Source: Sphingomonas changbaiensis NBRC 104936 (lineage in GTDB: Bacteria > Pseudomonadota > Alphaproteobacteria > Sphingomonadales > Sphingomonadaceae). From it: 64,000 nucleotides of DNA. A program made the position numbers and the translations under genes. Where the stretch lies: contig NZ_BBWU01000025.1 in assembly GCF_000974765.1 (NCBI RefSeq), forward strand, positions 50,034 to 114,033, read 5' to 3'. The notes under the pieces were generated by a model that had not been told where the DNA came from, ran no database searches, and saw only the letters and a list, made by a program, of their open reading frames with translations. This document shows, piece after piece, positions 15,391-25,065 of the stretch; the stretch's first letter is position 1; the number at the start of each line of letters is the position of its first letter.

Positions 15391-17661
15391 ATGGCCGTCA
15401 GCACCGCTTCATCCGCGCGCGAGATCCTGACACGACTCCATGACCTGATGGCATCGCGCGCCAACGCCCAGACCAAGCTCAACCAGGTGGTCGGCATCAT
15501 CGGCGAAGCGACGTCGAGCGAAGTCTGCTCCGTATACCTGCTCCGCGACGGCGCGCTCGAGCTGTTCGCGACCCGCGGGCTGAAGGAAGAAGCGGTCCAC
15601 GTCACCAAGCTCGCATTGGGCGAGGGACTGGTCGGCAGCATCGCCGAGCGGGTCGAGATGCTTAACCTCGACGAAGCCGCCGCCCATCCCGATTTCGCGT
15701 ACAAGCCGGAAACCGGGGAGGAGCGCTTCCACAGCTTCGCGGGCGTCCCGATCATCCGCCGCGAGCGGGCGGTGGGCGTGCTCTGCGTCCAGCATACCGA
15801 ACCCCGGCGCTACGAAGATGTCGAGATCGAGGCGCTTCAGACGGTGGCGATGGTGTTGTCGGAACTGATCGCCAATGCCGGTCTGATCGACGGCCCGGCG
15901 GTGGAGGCCCGCCCCGCCTCGACCGCGGCGCTGCGGATGGGCGGCCAGAAGCTGGTGGACGGGATGGCGCGCGGCATCGCAGTCTACCACCAGCCGCGGA
16001 TCACGATCGAACATACCGTGGCCGAGGACATCGAGGCCGAACGGCGGCGCGTCTATTCGGCTTTCACGAAGATGCGCGAGCAGATCGACTCGATGGCGGC
16101 GCAGGCCGAGTTCGGCGTCGGCGGCGAGCACGACGAAGTGCTCGAGACATACAAAATGTTCGCCTATGACGAAGGCTGGTCGCGGCGGATCAACGAGGCG
16201 ATCGACAGCGGTCTGACCGCCGAAGCGGCGATCGAGCGCGTGCAGCAGCGCACGCGGATGCGGATGCGCCAGATCGACGATCCGCTGCTCGCCGACCGGA
16301 TGCACGATCTGGAGGATCTGTCGAACCGGCTGATCCGCATCGTTTCCGGCCAGCTCGGCACGGCCGCACAGATGGGCCTCAGGCAGGATGCGATCCTGAT
16401 CGCGCGCAATCTCGGGCCCGCCGAGCTGCTCGAATATGACCGTCGCCGCCTGAAGGGCGTGATCCTGGAGGAAGGATCGCTGACCGCTCACGTGACGATC
16501 GTCGCCCGGGCGATGGGCGTGCCGGTGCTGGGACGCGTGCACAACGTGCGACGGCTGATCGGCGAAGGCGACCATCTGCTGCTCGATGCCAGCCAGAGCG
16601 CCGTCTATGTCCGGCCCAGCCCCTCGATGGAGGAGGCGTTCGAGGCCAAATTGTCGTCGAGCGCCAAGCGCCGCGCCGCCTACGCCGCGCTGCGCGGATT
16701 GCCGCCGATCACGAAGGACGGCCAGCGCATCACGGTCATGGTCAACGCAGGTCTCCGCGACGATGCCGCCGCGCTGGACCTGACCGGCGCCGACGGCATC
16801 GGCTTGTTCCGGACCGAGTTCCAGTTCCTGGTCTCCGCGACCCTGCCTCAGCGGGAACGGCAGCAGCGGCTCTATCGCGACGTGCTCGACGCCGCGCGCG
16901 ATCGCCCGGTGGTGTTCCGCACCGTCGATATCGGCGGCGACAAGGCCCTCCCTTACATGCGCGCCGAGGAATTGGGCGAGGAGAACCCCGCAATGGGCTG
17001 GCGCGCGCTGCGCGTCGCGCTCGAACGCAACGGACTGATGAAGGCGCAGGCCCGCGCGCTTCTGGAAGCGGCCGCCGGCCGTACGCTGAGCGTCATGTTC
17101 CCGATGGTCTCCGAGCCATGGGAATTCGACGCGGCGAAGAAGATCTTCGATGCTCAGCGCGACTGGATCGCCTCGCGCCACCGCCCGTTGCCGGCGCAGA
17201 TCCGTTACGGCGCGATGCTGGAAGTACCCGCCCTTGCCGAATGCCTCGACCTGCTGCTGCCCAGGCTCGATTTCCTGTCGATCGGCACCAATGACCTGAC
17301 GCAGTTCCTGTTCGCGGCCGATCGCGCGCACCCGAAGCTCGCGGAGCGCTACGACTGGCTGAGCCCGGCGATCCTGCGCTTCCTGCGCCGGGTGTCGCAG
17401 CCGGCCAAGGAACGCGGCATCCCGGTGACCGTCTGCGGGGAAATGGGCGGCCGCACGCTGGAAGCGATGGCGCTGCTCGGGCTGGGAATCGAGCGGCTGT
17501 CGATCACGCCGATCGCCGTCGGCCCGATCAAGGCGATGGTGCGGTCGCTCGACCTTGCCAAGCTGAGGGCGGAAATGGACGGCTGGCTGGTCCGCCCGCC
17601 CGCGAACCTGCGCGAGACCCTCTTGAGTTGGGCGAACGCGCACGCCGTGGAACTCGCCTGA
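15391..17661 (+). CDS. ptsP: Phosphoenolpyruvate-protein phosphotransferase of the nitrogen PTS (EI-Ntr)
   Basis: A 756-residue enzyme that starts the nitrogen phosphotransferase chain (PEP to NPr to EIIA-Ntr). An N-terminal GAF domain (about 20-165) is the sensor that tells it from sugar-PTS enzyme I and is known to respond to glutamine in relatives. The phosphohistidine site is EEGSLTAHVTIVARAMG. The PEP-binding barrel has FRTVDIGGDK, LFRTEFQFL, FLSIGTNDLTQF and the catalytic Cys in VTVCGEMGG. No ptsN or ptsH lies nearby. Confidence 0.95.
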   Translation: MAVSTASSAREILTRLHDLMASRANAQTKLNQVVGIIGEATSSEVCSVYLLRDGALELFATRGLKEEAVHVTKLALGEGLVGSIAERVEMLNLDEAAAHPDFAYKPETGEERFHSFAGVPIIRRERAVGVLCVQHTEPRRYEDVEIEALQTVAMVLSELIANAGLIDGPAVEARPASTAALRMGGQKLVDGMARGIAVYHQPRITIEHTVAEDIEAERRRVYSAFTKMREQIDSMAAQAEFGVGGEHDEVLETYKMFAYDEGWSRRINEAIDSGLTAEAAIERVQQRTRMRMRQIDDPLLADRMHDLEDLSNRLIRIVSGQLGTAAQMGLRQDAILIARNLGPAELLEYDRRRLKGVILEEGSLTAHVTIVARAMGVPVLGRVHNVRRLIGEGDHLLLDASQSAVYVRPSPSMEEAFEAKLSSSAKRRAAYAALRGLPPITKDGQRITVMVNAGLRDDAAALDLTGADGIGLFRTEFQFLVSATLPQRERQQRLYRDVLDAARDRPVVFRTVDIGGDKALPYMRAEELGEENPAMGWRALRVALERNGLMKAQARALLEAAAGRTLSVMFPMVSEPWEFDAAKKIFDAQRDWIASRHRPLPAQIRYGAMLEVPALAECLDLLLPRLDFLSIGTNDLTQFLFAADRAHPKLAERYDWLSPAILRFLRRVSQPAKERGIPVTVCGEMGGRTLEAMALLGLGIERLSITPIAVGPIKAMVRSLDLAKLRAEMDGWLVRPPANLRETLLSWANAHAVELA

Positions 17662-17712
17662 GTTGACAAGCCGATCAGGCTCCGGTGACAAGCCTAGGAA
17701 AAGGGGCGCGCA

Positions 17713-18567
17713 ATGATGACCGAAACTGAGCCGACCAGCGGCGCAACGGCAGGCACCGAGCTTCGCCAGGCACGCGAAGCGGCCGGACTGAGCCTGGCGG
17801 ACGTGGCGGCAAAGACCCGCATTCCGCAGCGTCATCTGGAAGCGATCGAGCGCGACGATTTCGATGCGCTTCCCTCGATGACCTACGCGGTAGGGTTCGC
17901 CCGGGCCTATGCACGCGCCGTCGATGCGGACGAGGTCGCCGTGGCGGCCGCCGTGCGCAGCCAGCTTGAGCATGGCGGGCGGACTCGCCTCGAATATCAG
18001 GCGTTCGAACCGGCCGATCCGGCGCGCGTGCCGCCGCGGGCTTTGGCCTGGACGGCGGCGATCATCGCTCTGCTGATCCTGGGCGGCTATGGCTTGTGGC
18101 GCGCGACCTGGCGCGACGGCGCCGCCCCGGCTCCTGTTGTCGCCAGCGCTTCCCCCGCCCCTGTCGCGCCTCGTCCAGCCGCGGTCGCGGCGGCCGTACC
18201 GACGCCGACGAGCGGCCCGGTCGTGCTGACCGCGACCGACACGGTCTGGCTCCGGATCAGCGACGCGACCGGCCAGCGGATGTTCGAAAAGGAAATGAAG
18301 GCGGGCGAAACCTATACGGTCCCGACCGATGCCAACGGCCCGACGATCATGACCGGCCGTCCGAACGCATTGCGCGTGACCGTCGGCGGTGCCGAAGTGC
18401 CGCCCCTCGGCGAGCCCGAAAAGCGGATCAAGGGCGTCGGCATCAGCGCCGAGGCGCTTCGCGCGCGCACCGCTGCTGCCGGGGCGAGGCCTACCCCTGC
18501 AGCAACCGCGGGCCCCGCGCCCACACCGACGCCGCTGGTCAGCCCTGGTTCAGCCCCCTCCCGCTAG
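17713..18567 (+). CDS. RodZ-like helix-turn-helix membrane protein
   Basis: A 284-residue protein with the RodZ layout. Residues about 16-80 are a cytoplasmic helix-turn-helix (LRQAREAAGLSLADVAAKTR; RHLEAIERDDFDALPS). One transmembrane segment follows (WTAAIIALLILGGYGLW). An Ala/Pro linker leads to a periplasmic DUF4115 domain (VWLRISDATGQRMFEKEMKA). RodZ links MreB to the elongation machinery and sets rod shape. The tail is an Ala/Pro/Thr-rich stretch. The next gene starts nine bases after the stop, suggesting an operon. Confidence 0.88.
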   Translation: MMTETEPTSGATAGTELRQAREAAGLSLADVAAKTRIPQRHLEAIERDDFDALPSMTYAVGFARAYARAVDADEVAVAAAVRSQLEHGGRTRLEYQAFEPADPARVPPRALAWTAAIIALLILGGYGLWRATWRDGAAPAPVVASASPAPVAPRPAAVAAAVPTPTSGPVVLTATDTVWLRISDATGQRMFEKEMKAGETYTVPTDANGPTIMTGRPNALRVTVGGAEVPPLGEPEKRIKGVGISAEALRARTAAAGARPTPAATAGPAPTPTPLVSPGSAPSR

Positions 18568-18575
18568 ACGGGAGC

Positions 18576-18932
18576 ATGCGTAAAATTCTGAGTCTCGCGG
18601 TCGCGTTGGCGGCGGTCACGCCCGCGCTCGCCGCCGCGCAGCCAGCCGAAAAGCAGGCCAGCATCCCGTTCGTCAATCACGGCGGCATTCGGAACTTCGA
18701 TGCGGTCGATCGGGACACGCTCTACATCGAAGGCCAGAACCGCCACTGGTATCGTGCCGAGCTGATGGGCTATTGCCCCGATCTCGGCTTTGCCCAGGCA
18801 ATCGGCTTCGAGACCCGCGGGCCCGACACGCTCGACCGCTTCGGCACGCTGATTGTTCGCGGCCAGCGCTGCCCGTTGAAAAGCCTTGTCGAAAGCGGTC
18901 CGCCGCCAAAGAAGGCGAAGCACCACTCCTAA
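18576..18932 (+). CDS. Secreted DUF6491-like protein
   Basis: A 118-residue protein with a signal peptide (MRKILSLAVALAAVTPALAAAQP). The mature part contains DRDTLYIEGQNRHWYRAELM, then two Cys in GYCPDLGF and GQRCPLKSL, probably a disulfide, and a Lys-rich tail. The pattern fits DUF6491 proteins of sphingomonads and xanthomonads, whose function is unknown. The start at 18576 follows GGGAG closely and lies nine bases after the RodZ-like gene. Confidence 0.75.
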   Translation: MRKILSLAVALAAVTPALAAAQPAEKQASIPFVNHGGIRNFDAVDRDTLYIEGQNRHWYRAELMGYCPDLGFAQAIGFETRGPDTLDRFGTLIVRGQRCPLKSLVESGPPPKKAKHHS

Positions 18933-18972
18933 ACCGGTTGGTTGTGCGCCGGCGGGCCGCTAAGCGCCCCGG

Positions 18973-19902
18973 GTGCACGGCTGGATCATTCTCGACAAAC
19001 CCCTGGGCCTGGGCTCGACCCAGGCCGTGAGCGCGGTCAAGCGGGCGCTGCGGACCGGCGGCTATCCGAAGCTGAAGGTCGGCCACGGCGGCACGCTCGA
19101 TCCGCTCGCGAGCGGCGTGCTCCCGGTCGCGATCGGCGAAGCGACCAAGCTCGCCGGGCGCCTGCTCGACAGCGACAAGGTCTATGAATTCACGATCCGC
19201 TTCGGCGAGCAAACCGATACGCTGGATGCCGAAGGCGAGATCATCGCCTCATCCGATGTTCGACCGAGCGCAGATCAGATGGAAGCGATCCTCCCCCGCT
19301 TCACGGGCTCGATCGAACAGATTCCACCTGCCTTTAGCGCGCTCAAGGTGGATGGCGAACGCGCCTATGATCTCGCTCGGGCCGGCTCGGAGGTCGAACT
19401 CGGCGCGCGCCGAGTGACGGTGCATGATCTTCGCGTCTTTGCGTCTTCGCGTGAACAAAATGGGTTCGCGCGAAGCCGCGAAGACGCGAAGGAAGAGCTG
19501 GAAAGCATCACGTTGAGCGCCCATGTATCGAAAGGAACGTACATCCGCTCGCTGGCGCGAGATATTGCGCAGGCGCTTGGCACCGTCGGGCATGTGACCA
19601 TACTTCGCCGCACCAAGGCCGGTCCCTTCACTCTCGATCACGCGATTTCGCTGGACAAGCTGGACGATCTCGCTAAGGGCCACGCGCTTGAACAGGTTCT
19701 CCTGCCGTTGAGGGCGGGGCTGGACGACATCCCGGCTCTTTCCCTCACCCCCGATCAGGCAGGGCTGCTCCGCAACGGGCAGCAATTGGTCGGGATCGCC
19801 GCTCCCGATGGCCAATGCTTTGCGATGCTGGGCTCGACACCCGTCGCGCTGGCGGAGGCTAAGTCCGGAACGCTCCGGGTCGTGCGCGGCTTCAACCTCT
19901 AG
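18973..19902 (+). CDS. truB: tRNA pseudouridine(55) synthase TruB, with an inserted palindromic element
   Basis: A 309-residue enzyme forming pseudouridine 55 in the tRNA T-loop. The catalytic Asp is in [33 protein letters not shown] and [19 protein letters not shown] are family blocks. The start is GTG at 18973 ([19 protein letters not shown]). Residues about 153-173, between VHDLRV and [10 protein letters not shown], are coded by a 63-base palindromic repeat inserted in frame. The segment [20 protein letters not shown] has no counterpart in ordinary TruB, where a short beta-turn is expected. The protein is otherwise intact and it is an expected partner of rpsO, 14 bases downstream. Confidence 0.95.
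   Translation: MHGWIILDKPLGLGSTQAVSAVKRALRTGGYPKLKVGHGGTLDPLASGVLPVAIGEATKLAGRLLDSDKVYEFTIRFGEQTDTLDAEGEIIASSDVRPSADQMEAILPRFTGSIEQIPPAFSALKVDGERAYDLARAGSEVELGARRVTVHDLRVFASSREQNGFARSREDAKEELESITLSAHVSKGTYIRSLARDIAQALGTVGHVTILRRTKAGPFTLDHAISLDKLDDLAKGHALEQVLLPLRAGLDDIPALSLTPDQAGLLRNGQQLVGIAAPDGQCFAMLGSTPVALAEAKSGTLRVVRGFNL
19429..19491. repeat. 63-bp palindromic element inside truB
   Basis: Arms of 28 bases (19429-19456 and 19464-19491) pair with three mismatches around a seven-base loop. The left arm begins CTTCGCGTCTTTGCGTCTTC. The length is 21 codons exactly and there is no stop in the truB frame. No second copy of this family is in the window. Confidence 0.85.
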
Positions 19903-19916
19903 ACGAAAGGACAACG

Positions 19917-20186
19917 ATGTCGATTACCGCAGAGCGCAAGCAGGCGCTGATCAATGACAATGCCCGGGGCTCGGGCGATACCGGTTCCCCCGAAGTGCAG
20001 GTCGCGATCCTGACCGAGCGCATCGCTAACCTCACCGAGCACTTCAAGACCCACGCCAAGGACAATCACTCCCGCCGCGGTCTGCTGATGCTCGTCAACA
20101 AGCGCCGTTCGCTGCTGGATTATCTCCGCAAAACGGACGCGCAGCGCTACACCGATCTCATCGCGAAGCTCGGCCTTCGCAAATAA
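19917..20186 (+). CDS. rpsO: 30S ribosomal protein S15
   Basis: An 89-residue primary 16S rRNA-binding protein. It is full length and shows [33 protein letters not shown] and [21 protein letters not shown] lies a few bases before the ATG. The order truB-rpsO-pnp is conserved in many proteobacteria, and S15 often represses its own translation. Confidence 0.98.
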   Translation: MSITAERKQALINDNARGSGDTGSPEVQVAILTERIANLTEHFKTHAKDNHSRRGLLMLVNKRRSLLDYLRKTDAQRYTDLIAKLGLRK

Positions 20187-20190
20187 CCGG

Positions 20191-20216
20191 AACGGCCGCC
20201 GATACAGGCGGCCGTT
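20191..20216 (+). terminator. Hairpin after rpsO
   Basis: Perfect ten-base arms AACGGCCGCC and GGCGGCCGTT around six bases, then TCTCTAT. In other proteobacteria an rpsO-pnp hairpin is both a partial terminator and an RNase entry site. Confidence 0.75.
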
Positions 20217-20311
20217 TCTCTATCCGCCACGCGCAATGAGGCGCTCGGCGGCTGGGCCATTCAGGCTCATCACAGGCCCCGCGGGAAGGTCCCGCGGATG
20301 AAGGAAATCAA

Positions 20312-22657
20312 ATGTTCGACACCAAGAAAGTATCGATCGAGTGGGGCGGAAAAACCCTGACACTCGAAACGGGCAAGGTTGCCCGCCAGGCCGACGGCGC
20401 GGTGATCGCGACCCTCGGCGAAACCGTCGTCCTCTGCGCGGTCACGGCCGCGAAGTCGGTCAAGGAAGGCCAGGATTTCTTCCCCCTGACCGTTCACTAT
20501 CAGGAAAAATTCTCGTCGGCCGGGCGCATCCCGGGCGGCTTCTTCAAGCGCGAGCGCGGCGCCACCGAGCGTGAGACGCTCGTCAGCCGCCTCACCGACC
20601 GCCCGATCCGGCCGCTCTTTCCGGAAGGCTTCTACAACGAGATCAACGTCATTGCTCAGGTCATGAGCTATGACGGCGAGAACGAGCCGGACATTTTGGC
20701 GATGATCGCCGCGTCCGCCGCTCTCACCCTTTCGGGCGTGCCGTTCATGGGCCCGATCGGCGCCGCCCGCGTCGGCTACAAGGATGGCGAGTATCAGCTG
20801 AACCCGACCGACGCCGAGATCGCCGAAGGCGAGCTCGACCTGGTCGTCGCCGCCACGCACGACGCGGTGATGATGGTCGAATCCGAAGCCAAGGAGCTGT
20901 CGGAAGACGTGATGCTGGGCGCGGTCATGTTCGCGCACAAGGCGTCGCAGCAGGTCATCGACGCGATCATCGACCTGGCCGAACAGGCCGCGAAGGACCC
21001 GTGGGAGCTCGCCGAGCAGGACGACAAGTCCGCGATGAAGGCCGAGCTGAAGAGGCTGATCGGCGACGATATCGCGAAGGCCTACAAGACCACGCAGAAG
21101 TCCGACCGTGCCGCGCAGCTGAACGCCGCGCGCGACAAGGCGAAGGCCGCGATGGCCGACAAGACCCCGCAAGAGCAGATGGCCGCGATCAAGCTGGTCA
21201 AGAAGCTCGAGGCGGAAATCGTCCGCACCGCGATCCTGAAGGATGGCCGCCGCATCGACGGCCGCGACACGAAGACCGTCCGCCCGATCGAGGCCGAGGT
21301 TCACTTCCTGCCGCGCGCGCACGGCTCCGCGCTGTTCACCCGCGGCGAGACCCAGACCATCGCCACCTGCACGCTCGGCACCAAGGACGCCGAGCAGATG
21401 ATCGACGGTCTGAACGGCCTCTCCTACCAGCACTTCATGCTGCACTATAATTTCCCGCCCTATTCGGTCGGCGAAGTGGGCCGCTTCGGGGCGCCGAGCC
21501 GCCGCGACATCGGTCACGGCAAGCTCGCCTGGCGAGCGCTGCACGCGGTGCTGCCGACCAAGGACGAGTTCCCGTACACGATCCGCGTCACCTCCGACAT
21601 CACCGAGTCCAACGGCTCGTCGTCGATGGCGACGGTGTGCGGCGGCAGCCTCGCGCTGATGGACGCCGGCGTGCCGATCAAGCGCCCGGTTTCCGGCATC
21701 GCGATGGGCCTGATCCTGGAAGGCAAAGACTTTGCCGTCCTGTCCGACATCTTGGGTGACGAGGATCACCTGGGCGACATGGACTTTAAGGTCGCCGGCA
21801 CCAGCGAGGGCATCACCAGCCTTCAGATGGACATCAAGATCGCCGGCATCACCGAGGAAATCATGCGCACCGCCCTCGCTCAGGCGAAGGAAGGCCGCGC
21901 CCACATTCTCGGCGAAATGGCGAAGGCGCTGGGCGAGACCCGCTCCGAGCTGTCGGCCCATGCGCCGAGGATCGAGACCATGCAGATCGACAAGTCGAAG
22001 ATCCGCGACGTCATCGGCACCGGCGGCAAGGTGATCCGCGAGATCGTCGCGACCACTGGCGCCAAGGTCGACATCGATGATGAGGGCGTGATCAAGATCA
22101 GCTCGTCGGACCTCGGCCAGATCGAGGCGGCTCGCCAGTGGATCCGTGGCATTGTCGAGGAGCCGGAAGTCGGCAAAATCTACAATGGCAAGGTCGTCAA
22201 CATCGTCGACTTCGGCGCGTTCGTGAACTTCATGGGCGGCAAGGACGGGCTCGTCCACGTCTCGGAGATCAAGAACGAGCGCGTCGCGAACGTCGGCGAC
22301 GTCCTCTCCGAAGGCCAGGAAGTGAAGGTCAAGGTGCTGGAGATCGACGGCCGCGGTAAGGTCCGCCTGTCGATGCGCGTCGTCGACCAGGAAACCGGTG
22401 CCGAGCTGGAAGACACCCGTCCGCCCCGCGAACCGCGCGAAGGCGGCGACCGTGACCGTGGCCCGCGCGGGGACCGCGGCGATCGCGGCCCGCGTCGTGA
22501 TGGCGACCGTGGTCGTGGCCCCCGCCGCGACGGCGATCGTGGCCCGCGCGGCGACCGTGGCGACCGCGGCCCCCGTCGTGACCGCCCTGAAGGCGGCCGC
22601 GACGAAGGCCCCGAGCCCGAATTCGCGCCGGCCTTCCTGAAGGGCGGCGACGAGTAA
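20312..22657 (+). CDS. pnp: Polyribonucleotide nucleotidyltransferase
   Basis: A 781-residue 3'-5' phosphorolytic exonuclease of the degradosome. Two RNase PH domains (about 10-230 and 310-545) contain [14 protein letters not shown] and [14 protein letters not shown]. The KH domain has [17 protein letters not shown] and the S1 domain [19 protein letters not shown]. The last 70 residues are a low-complexity tail of Arg, Gly and Asp ([18 protein letters not shown]) before an acidic end; this could bind RNA or other proteins. The start has GGAA upstream. It follows rpsO by 125 bases. Confidence 0.97.
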   Translation: MFDTKKVSIEWGGKTLTLETGKVARQADGAVIATLGETVVLCAVTAAKSVKEGQDFFPLTVHYQEKFSSAGRIPGGFFKRERGATERETLVSRLTDRPIRPLFPEGFYNEINVIAQVMSYDGENEPDILAMIAASAALTLSGVPFMGPIGAARVGYKDGEYQLNPTDAEIAEGELDLVVAATHDAVMMVESEAKELSEDVMLGAVMFAHKASQQVIDAIIDLAEQAAKDPWELAEQDDKSAMKAELKRLIGDDIAKAYKTTQKSDRAAQLNAARDKAKAAMADKTPQEQMAAIKLVKKLEAEIVRTAILKDGRRIDGRDTKTVRPIEAEVHFLPRAHGSALFTRGETQTIATCTLGTKDAEQMIDGLNGLSYQHFMLHYNFPPYSVGEVGRFGAPSRRDIGHGKLAWRALHAVLPTKDEFPYTIRVTSDITESNGSSSMATVCGGSLALMDAGVPIKRPVSGIAMGLILEGKDFAVLSDILGDEDHLGDMDFKVAGTSEGITSLQMDIKIAGITEEIMRTALAQAKEGRAHILGEMAKALGETRSELSAHAPRIETMQIDKSKIRDVIGTGGKVIREIVATTGAKVDIDDEGVIKISSSDLGQIEAARQWIRGIVEEPEVGKIYNGKVVNIVDFGAFVNFMGGKDGLVHVSEIKNERVANVGDVLSEGQEVKVKVLEIDGRGKVRLSMRVVDQETGAELEDTRPPREPREGGDRDRGPRGDRGDRGPRRDGDRGRGPRRDGDRGPRGDRGDRGPRRDRPEGGRDEGPEPEFAPAFLKGGDE

Positions 22658-22689
22658 GTCTCGCCCCTCCGGCGCCAAGCCAGAAGATC

Positions 22690-22715
22690 AGGCCTCGCGG
22701 GCGACCGCGGGGCCT
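22690..22715 (+). terminator. Terminator after pnp
   Basis: Eleven-base arms AGGCCTCGCGG and CCGCGGGGCCT with one G-T pair and a four-base loop, followed by TTCTTTT. A typical Rho-independent terminator 33 bases after pnp. Confidence 0.85.
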
Positions 22716-22755
22716 TTTCTTTTGCGAATTTCGACCGGGCCAAGGCGGCCGTGGA

Positions 22756-23652
22756 TCAACGTCGAAGCTTCATCTGGTCGAGCGCGGCGCGCATGCCCTT
22801 CGCAAGCTTCACCGCATCGTCATTGGCCCAGAAATGCATGAAAAACAGACGCGGCTCATCATCCAGCATGTGATTGTGGAGCGCCTCGACGTCGATCCCG
22901 TTCGCGCGCAGCGTGCGGAGCACTGGATTGACCTCGTCGGCCGTCAGCACAAGGTCGCCCGCAATCGCAGCGCGGCCGTTGCCGGTCGGCTGGAAATTGA
23001 TGCCTATCGCGGAGCCCATCGCATCCGGAAGCGCCATCCCACCTTCGCGCGGCGTTTCGGCGCGGGAAATGCTCACGGCATAGACGCCGCCGTTCACCTT
23101 GCCCTTGTGCCCAAGCGCCTGGTCGATACCGTCCGTATTGAGATCGAACGGCGCGGCGGCAGGAGCAGGCGCGCTCGCGTTGGCCGCCGGGAACGGCGTC
23201 TTGCTGAGCGCCAGCGCGGAACGAAGCGTCGCGGCGAGCTTCGCGCCGTCACCCTGTCCTGCGACGTGCATGTACATGGTATGGGGCGTGGAGCTCAGCA
23301 GGTGGTTGTGAAGTGCGGTGATCTCGATGCCGCCGTCCACCAGCCGCTTCATGACCGGATTCACCTCGGCATCGGTCAGCACGAGATCGCCCATCAGCAT
23401 CGTTTCGTTTCCGGCGCCGTCGCGCATGAACGCCACCCATGATCCAAGCGCCAGCGAAGGCTTCAGCACGACGCCGTCGATCGTGACCTTGAGATCGCTG
23501 CGAGGAAGCCCAACGCGATACACGCCGCCAGGCATTTCGGCGCCCGGTTTGCCAAGCGCAGCGGCGATCGCGTCTTCCCAGGGTTCGGCCGCAGCGGCGC
23601 CGGAAGCGACCGCCAGCGCGGCGGCGGCGAGGATCAGGCGATATGACGGCAT
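22756..23652 (-). CDS. Secreted DUF1259 protein with two repeats
   Basis: A 298-residue protein with a signal peptide (ILAAAALAVASGAAAAEP). Two homologous halves follow, each with a block of the type GGVYRVGLPRSDLKVTIDG, LMGDLVLTDAEVNPVM and ITALHNHLL...MYMHV (second half: VEALHNHMLDDEPRLFFMHF). These His clusters look like metal sites. DUF1259 proteins are often found in chromate-resistance gene clusters, and here the gene is the last of a four-gene minus-strand run behind chrA, 33 bases away. Function is unknown; a periplasmic metal-binding role is an inference. Confidence 0.82.
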   Translation of the reverse strand: MPSYRLILAAAALAVASGAAAAEPWEDAIAAALGKPGAEMPGGVYRVGLPRSDLKVTIDGVVLKPSLALGSWVAFMRDGAGNETMLMGDLVLTDAEVNPVMKRLVDGGIEITALHNHLLSSTPHTMYMHVAGQGDGAKLAATLRSALALSKTPFPAANASAPAPAAAPFDLNTDGIDQALGHKGKVNGGVYAVSISRAETPREGGMALPDAMGSAIGINFQPTGNGRAAIAGDLVLTADEVNPVLRTLRANGIDVEALHNHMLDDEPRLFFMHFWANDDAVKLAKGMRAALDQMKLRR

Positions 23653-23685
23653 CCCGATTTTCTCCCTGTAATGGTCGATCGTTCC

Positions 23686-25065
23686 TCAAATCGCCCCCAG
23701 CACGTGAAGCGCGATGCCGGCGGCGGACGACGCCGCAAGCGTCGGGATCATGCCGGTTCGGAAGCGGAACATGGCGATCACAGCTCCGATCGATAGCAAC
23801 AACGCCCATGGATCGAAACTCGCAAGCACCGGCATGTCGAAACGCACCGGGCCAGCACTGGTCGCCACGGTCTGCCTGAAGACGGTATGGATCGCGAACC
23901 AGATGGCGAGGTTCAGAATAACGCCGACGACAGCGGCGGTGATCGCGGAGAGCGCGCCGGCGAGGGCGCGGTTGCCGCGCAGCCGCTCGATGAACGGCGC
24001 GCCGAGGAATATCCAAAGGAAGCAGGGCGTGAAGGTGACCCAGGTCGCAAGCAGCCCGCCGAGCGTGCCGGCCAGCAGCGGCGAGAGGCCGCCGGGGTCG
24101 CGGTAGGCGCCAAGGAATCCGACGAACTGCAGCACCATGATCAGCGGCCCCGGCGTGGTCTCTGCCATGCCCAGCCCGTCGAGCATCTCGCGGGGCTGGA
24201 GCCAGTGATAGTGATCGACCGCCTGCTGCGCCACATAGGCGAGCACGGCATAGGCGCCGCCGAACGTCACCATCGCCATCTTCGAGAAGAAGATTGCGAT
24301 CCCGCTGAACGTGTCGTCCGGGCCCAGCAGAAGCACGAGCGCGGCGACCGGGGCGAGCCAGAGCATGAGCCACAGCGCCGCTACGCCCAGCGAATGCCTC
24401 GCCGTCGGGCATGCATGGTCCGGCAGATCTTCGCCGAGCAGCGTATCGGCTTCCTCGATGATCGCGCCGGGCTTGGACCCGTGGCTGCCGCCGATCGCAA
24501 AGGCGGTATTGCCAGCCCGCCCCCCGACATAACCGATCAATCCCGCGCCGAGGACAATGACGGGAAACGGCACCCCCAAAAAGAAGATCAGCACGAACGC
24601 GGCGGCGGCGAGCGATCGCATGCTTCTGTTCTTGAGCGCGCGGCTGCCGATCCGCTCCACCGCCTGCAGCACGATCGCGAGCACGGCCGCCTTCAATCCG
24701 AAGAACAGCGCCGACACGATCCCGATCCGGCCGTAGAGCACGTAAAGCCAGCTCAAAGCCATGATCGACACGATGCCGGGCAGGATGAACAGTCCGCCCG
24801 CGATGATGCCGCCGCGCGTCTTGTGCATCAGCCAGCCGACATAGGTCGCGAGCTGCTGTGCCTCGGGACCGGGGAGCAGCATGCAGTAATTGAGCGCATG
24901 CAGGAACCGATGCTCACCGATCCAGCGCTTCTCCTCAACGAGAATGCGATGCATCACCGCGATCTGCCCGGCGGGGCCGCCGAACGAGATCGCGGCCACC
25001 CGCGCCCAGGTCCAGAAGGCCTCGCGAAGCGAAACAACGTGCCTCACGCCGCGAGCGCTATGCAT
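23686..25065 (-). CDS. chrA: Chromate efflux transporter ChrA
   Basis: A 459-residue inner-membrane protein with two homologous CHR domains. The first starts SLREAFWTWARVAAISFGGPAGQI and includes MLLPGPEAQQLATYVGW; the second has FFSKMAMVTFGGAYAVLAYV and AETTPGPLIMVLQFVGFLGA. Both carry the family GG and PGP signatures. It exports chromate using proton motive force. The start ATG at 25065 has AGGAGG six bases upstream and overlaps the upstream gene by 22 bases; a GTG six codons on would give a four-base overlap. Confidence 0.94.
   Translation of the reverse strand: MHSARGVRHVVSLREAFWTWARVAAISFGGPAGQIAVMHRILVEEKRWIGEHRFLHALNYCMLLPGPEAQQLATYVGWLMHKTRGGIIAGGLFILPGIVSIMALSWLYVLYGRIGIVSALFFGLKAAVLAIVLQAVERIGSRALKNRSMRSLAAAAFVLIFFLGVPFPVIVLGAGLIGYVGGRAGNTAFAIGGSHGSKPGAIIEEADTLLGEDLPDHACPTARHSLGVAALWLMLWLAPVAALVLLLGPDDTFSGIAIFFSKMAMVTFGGAYAVLAYVAQQAVDHYHWLQPREMLDGLGMAETTPGPLIMVLQFVGFLGAYRDPGGLSPLLAGTLGGLLATWVTFTPCFLWIFLGAPFIERLRGNRALAGALSAITAAVVGVILNLAIWFAIHTVFRQTVATSAGPVRFDMPVLASFDPWALLLSIGAVIAMFRFRTGMIPTLAASSAAGIALHVLGAI

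Noticed and set aside
17662..17700. A TTGACA box upstream of the RodZ-like gene
   Set aside because: No matching -10 element at the right distance was found, so a promoter was not called.
15409..17973. An 854-codon minus-strand frame over ptsP
   Set aside because: Same reason: it is antisense to a complete EI-Ntr gene and shows no domain or ribosome site.
20270..22678. An 802-codon minus-strand frame over pnp
   Set aside because: It is the mirror of pnp in high-GC DNA; its product is a repetitive His/Asp/Arg/Val/Leu mix without domains, while the plus strand codes a clear PNPase.
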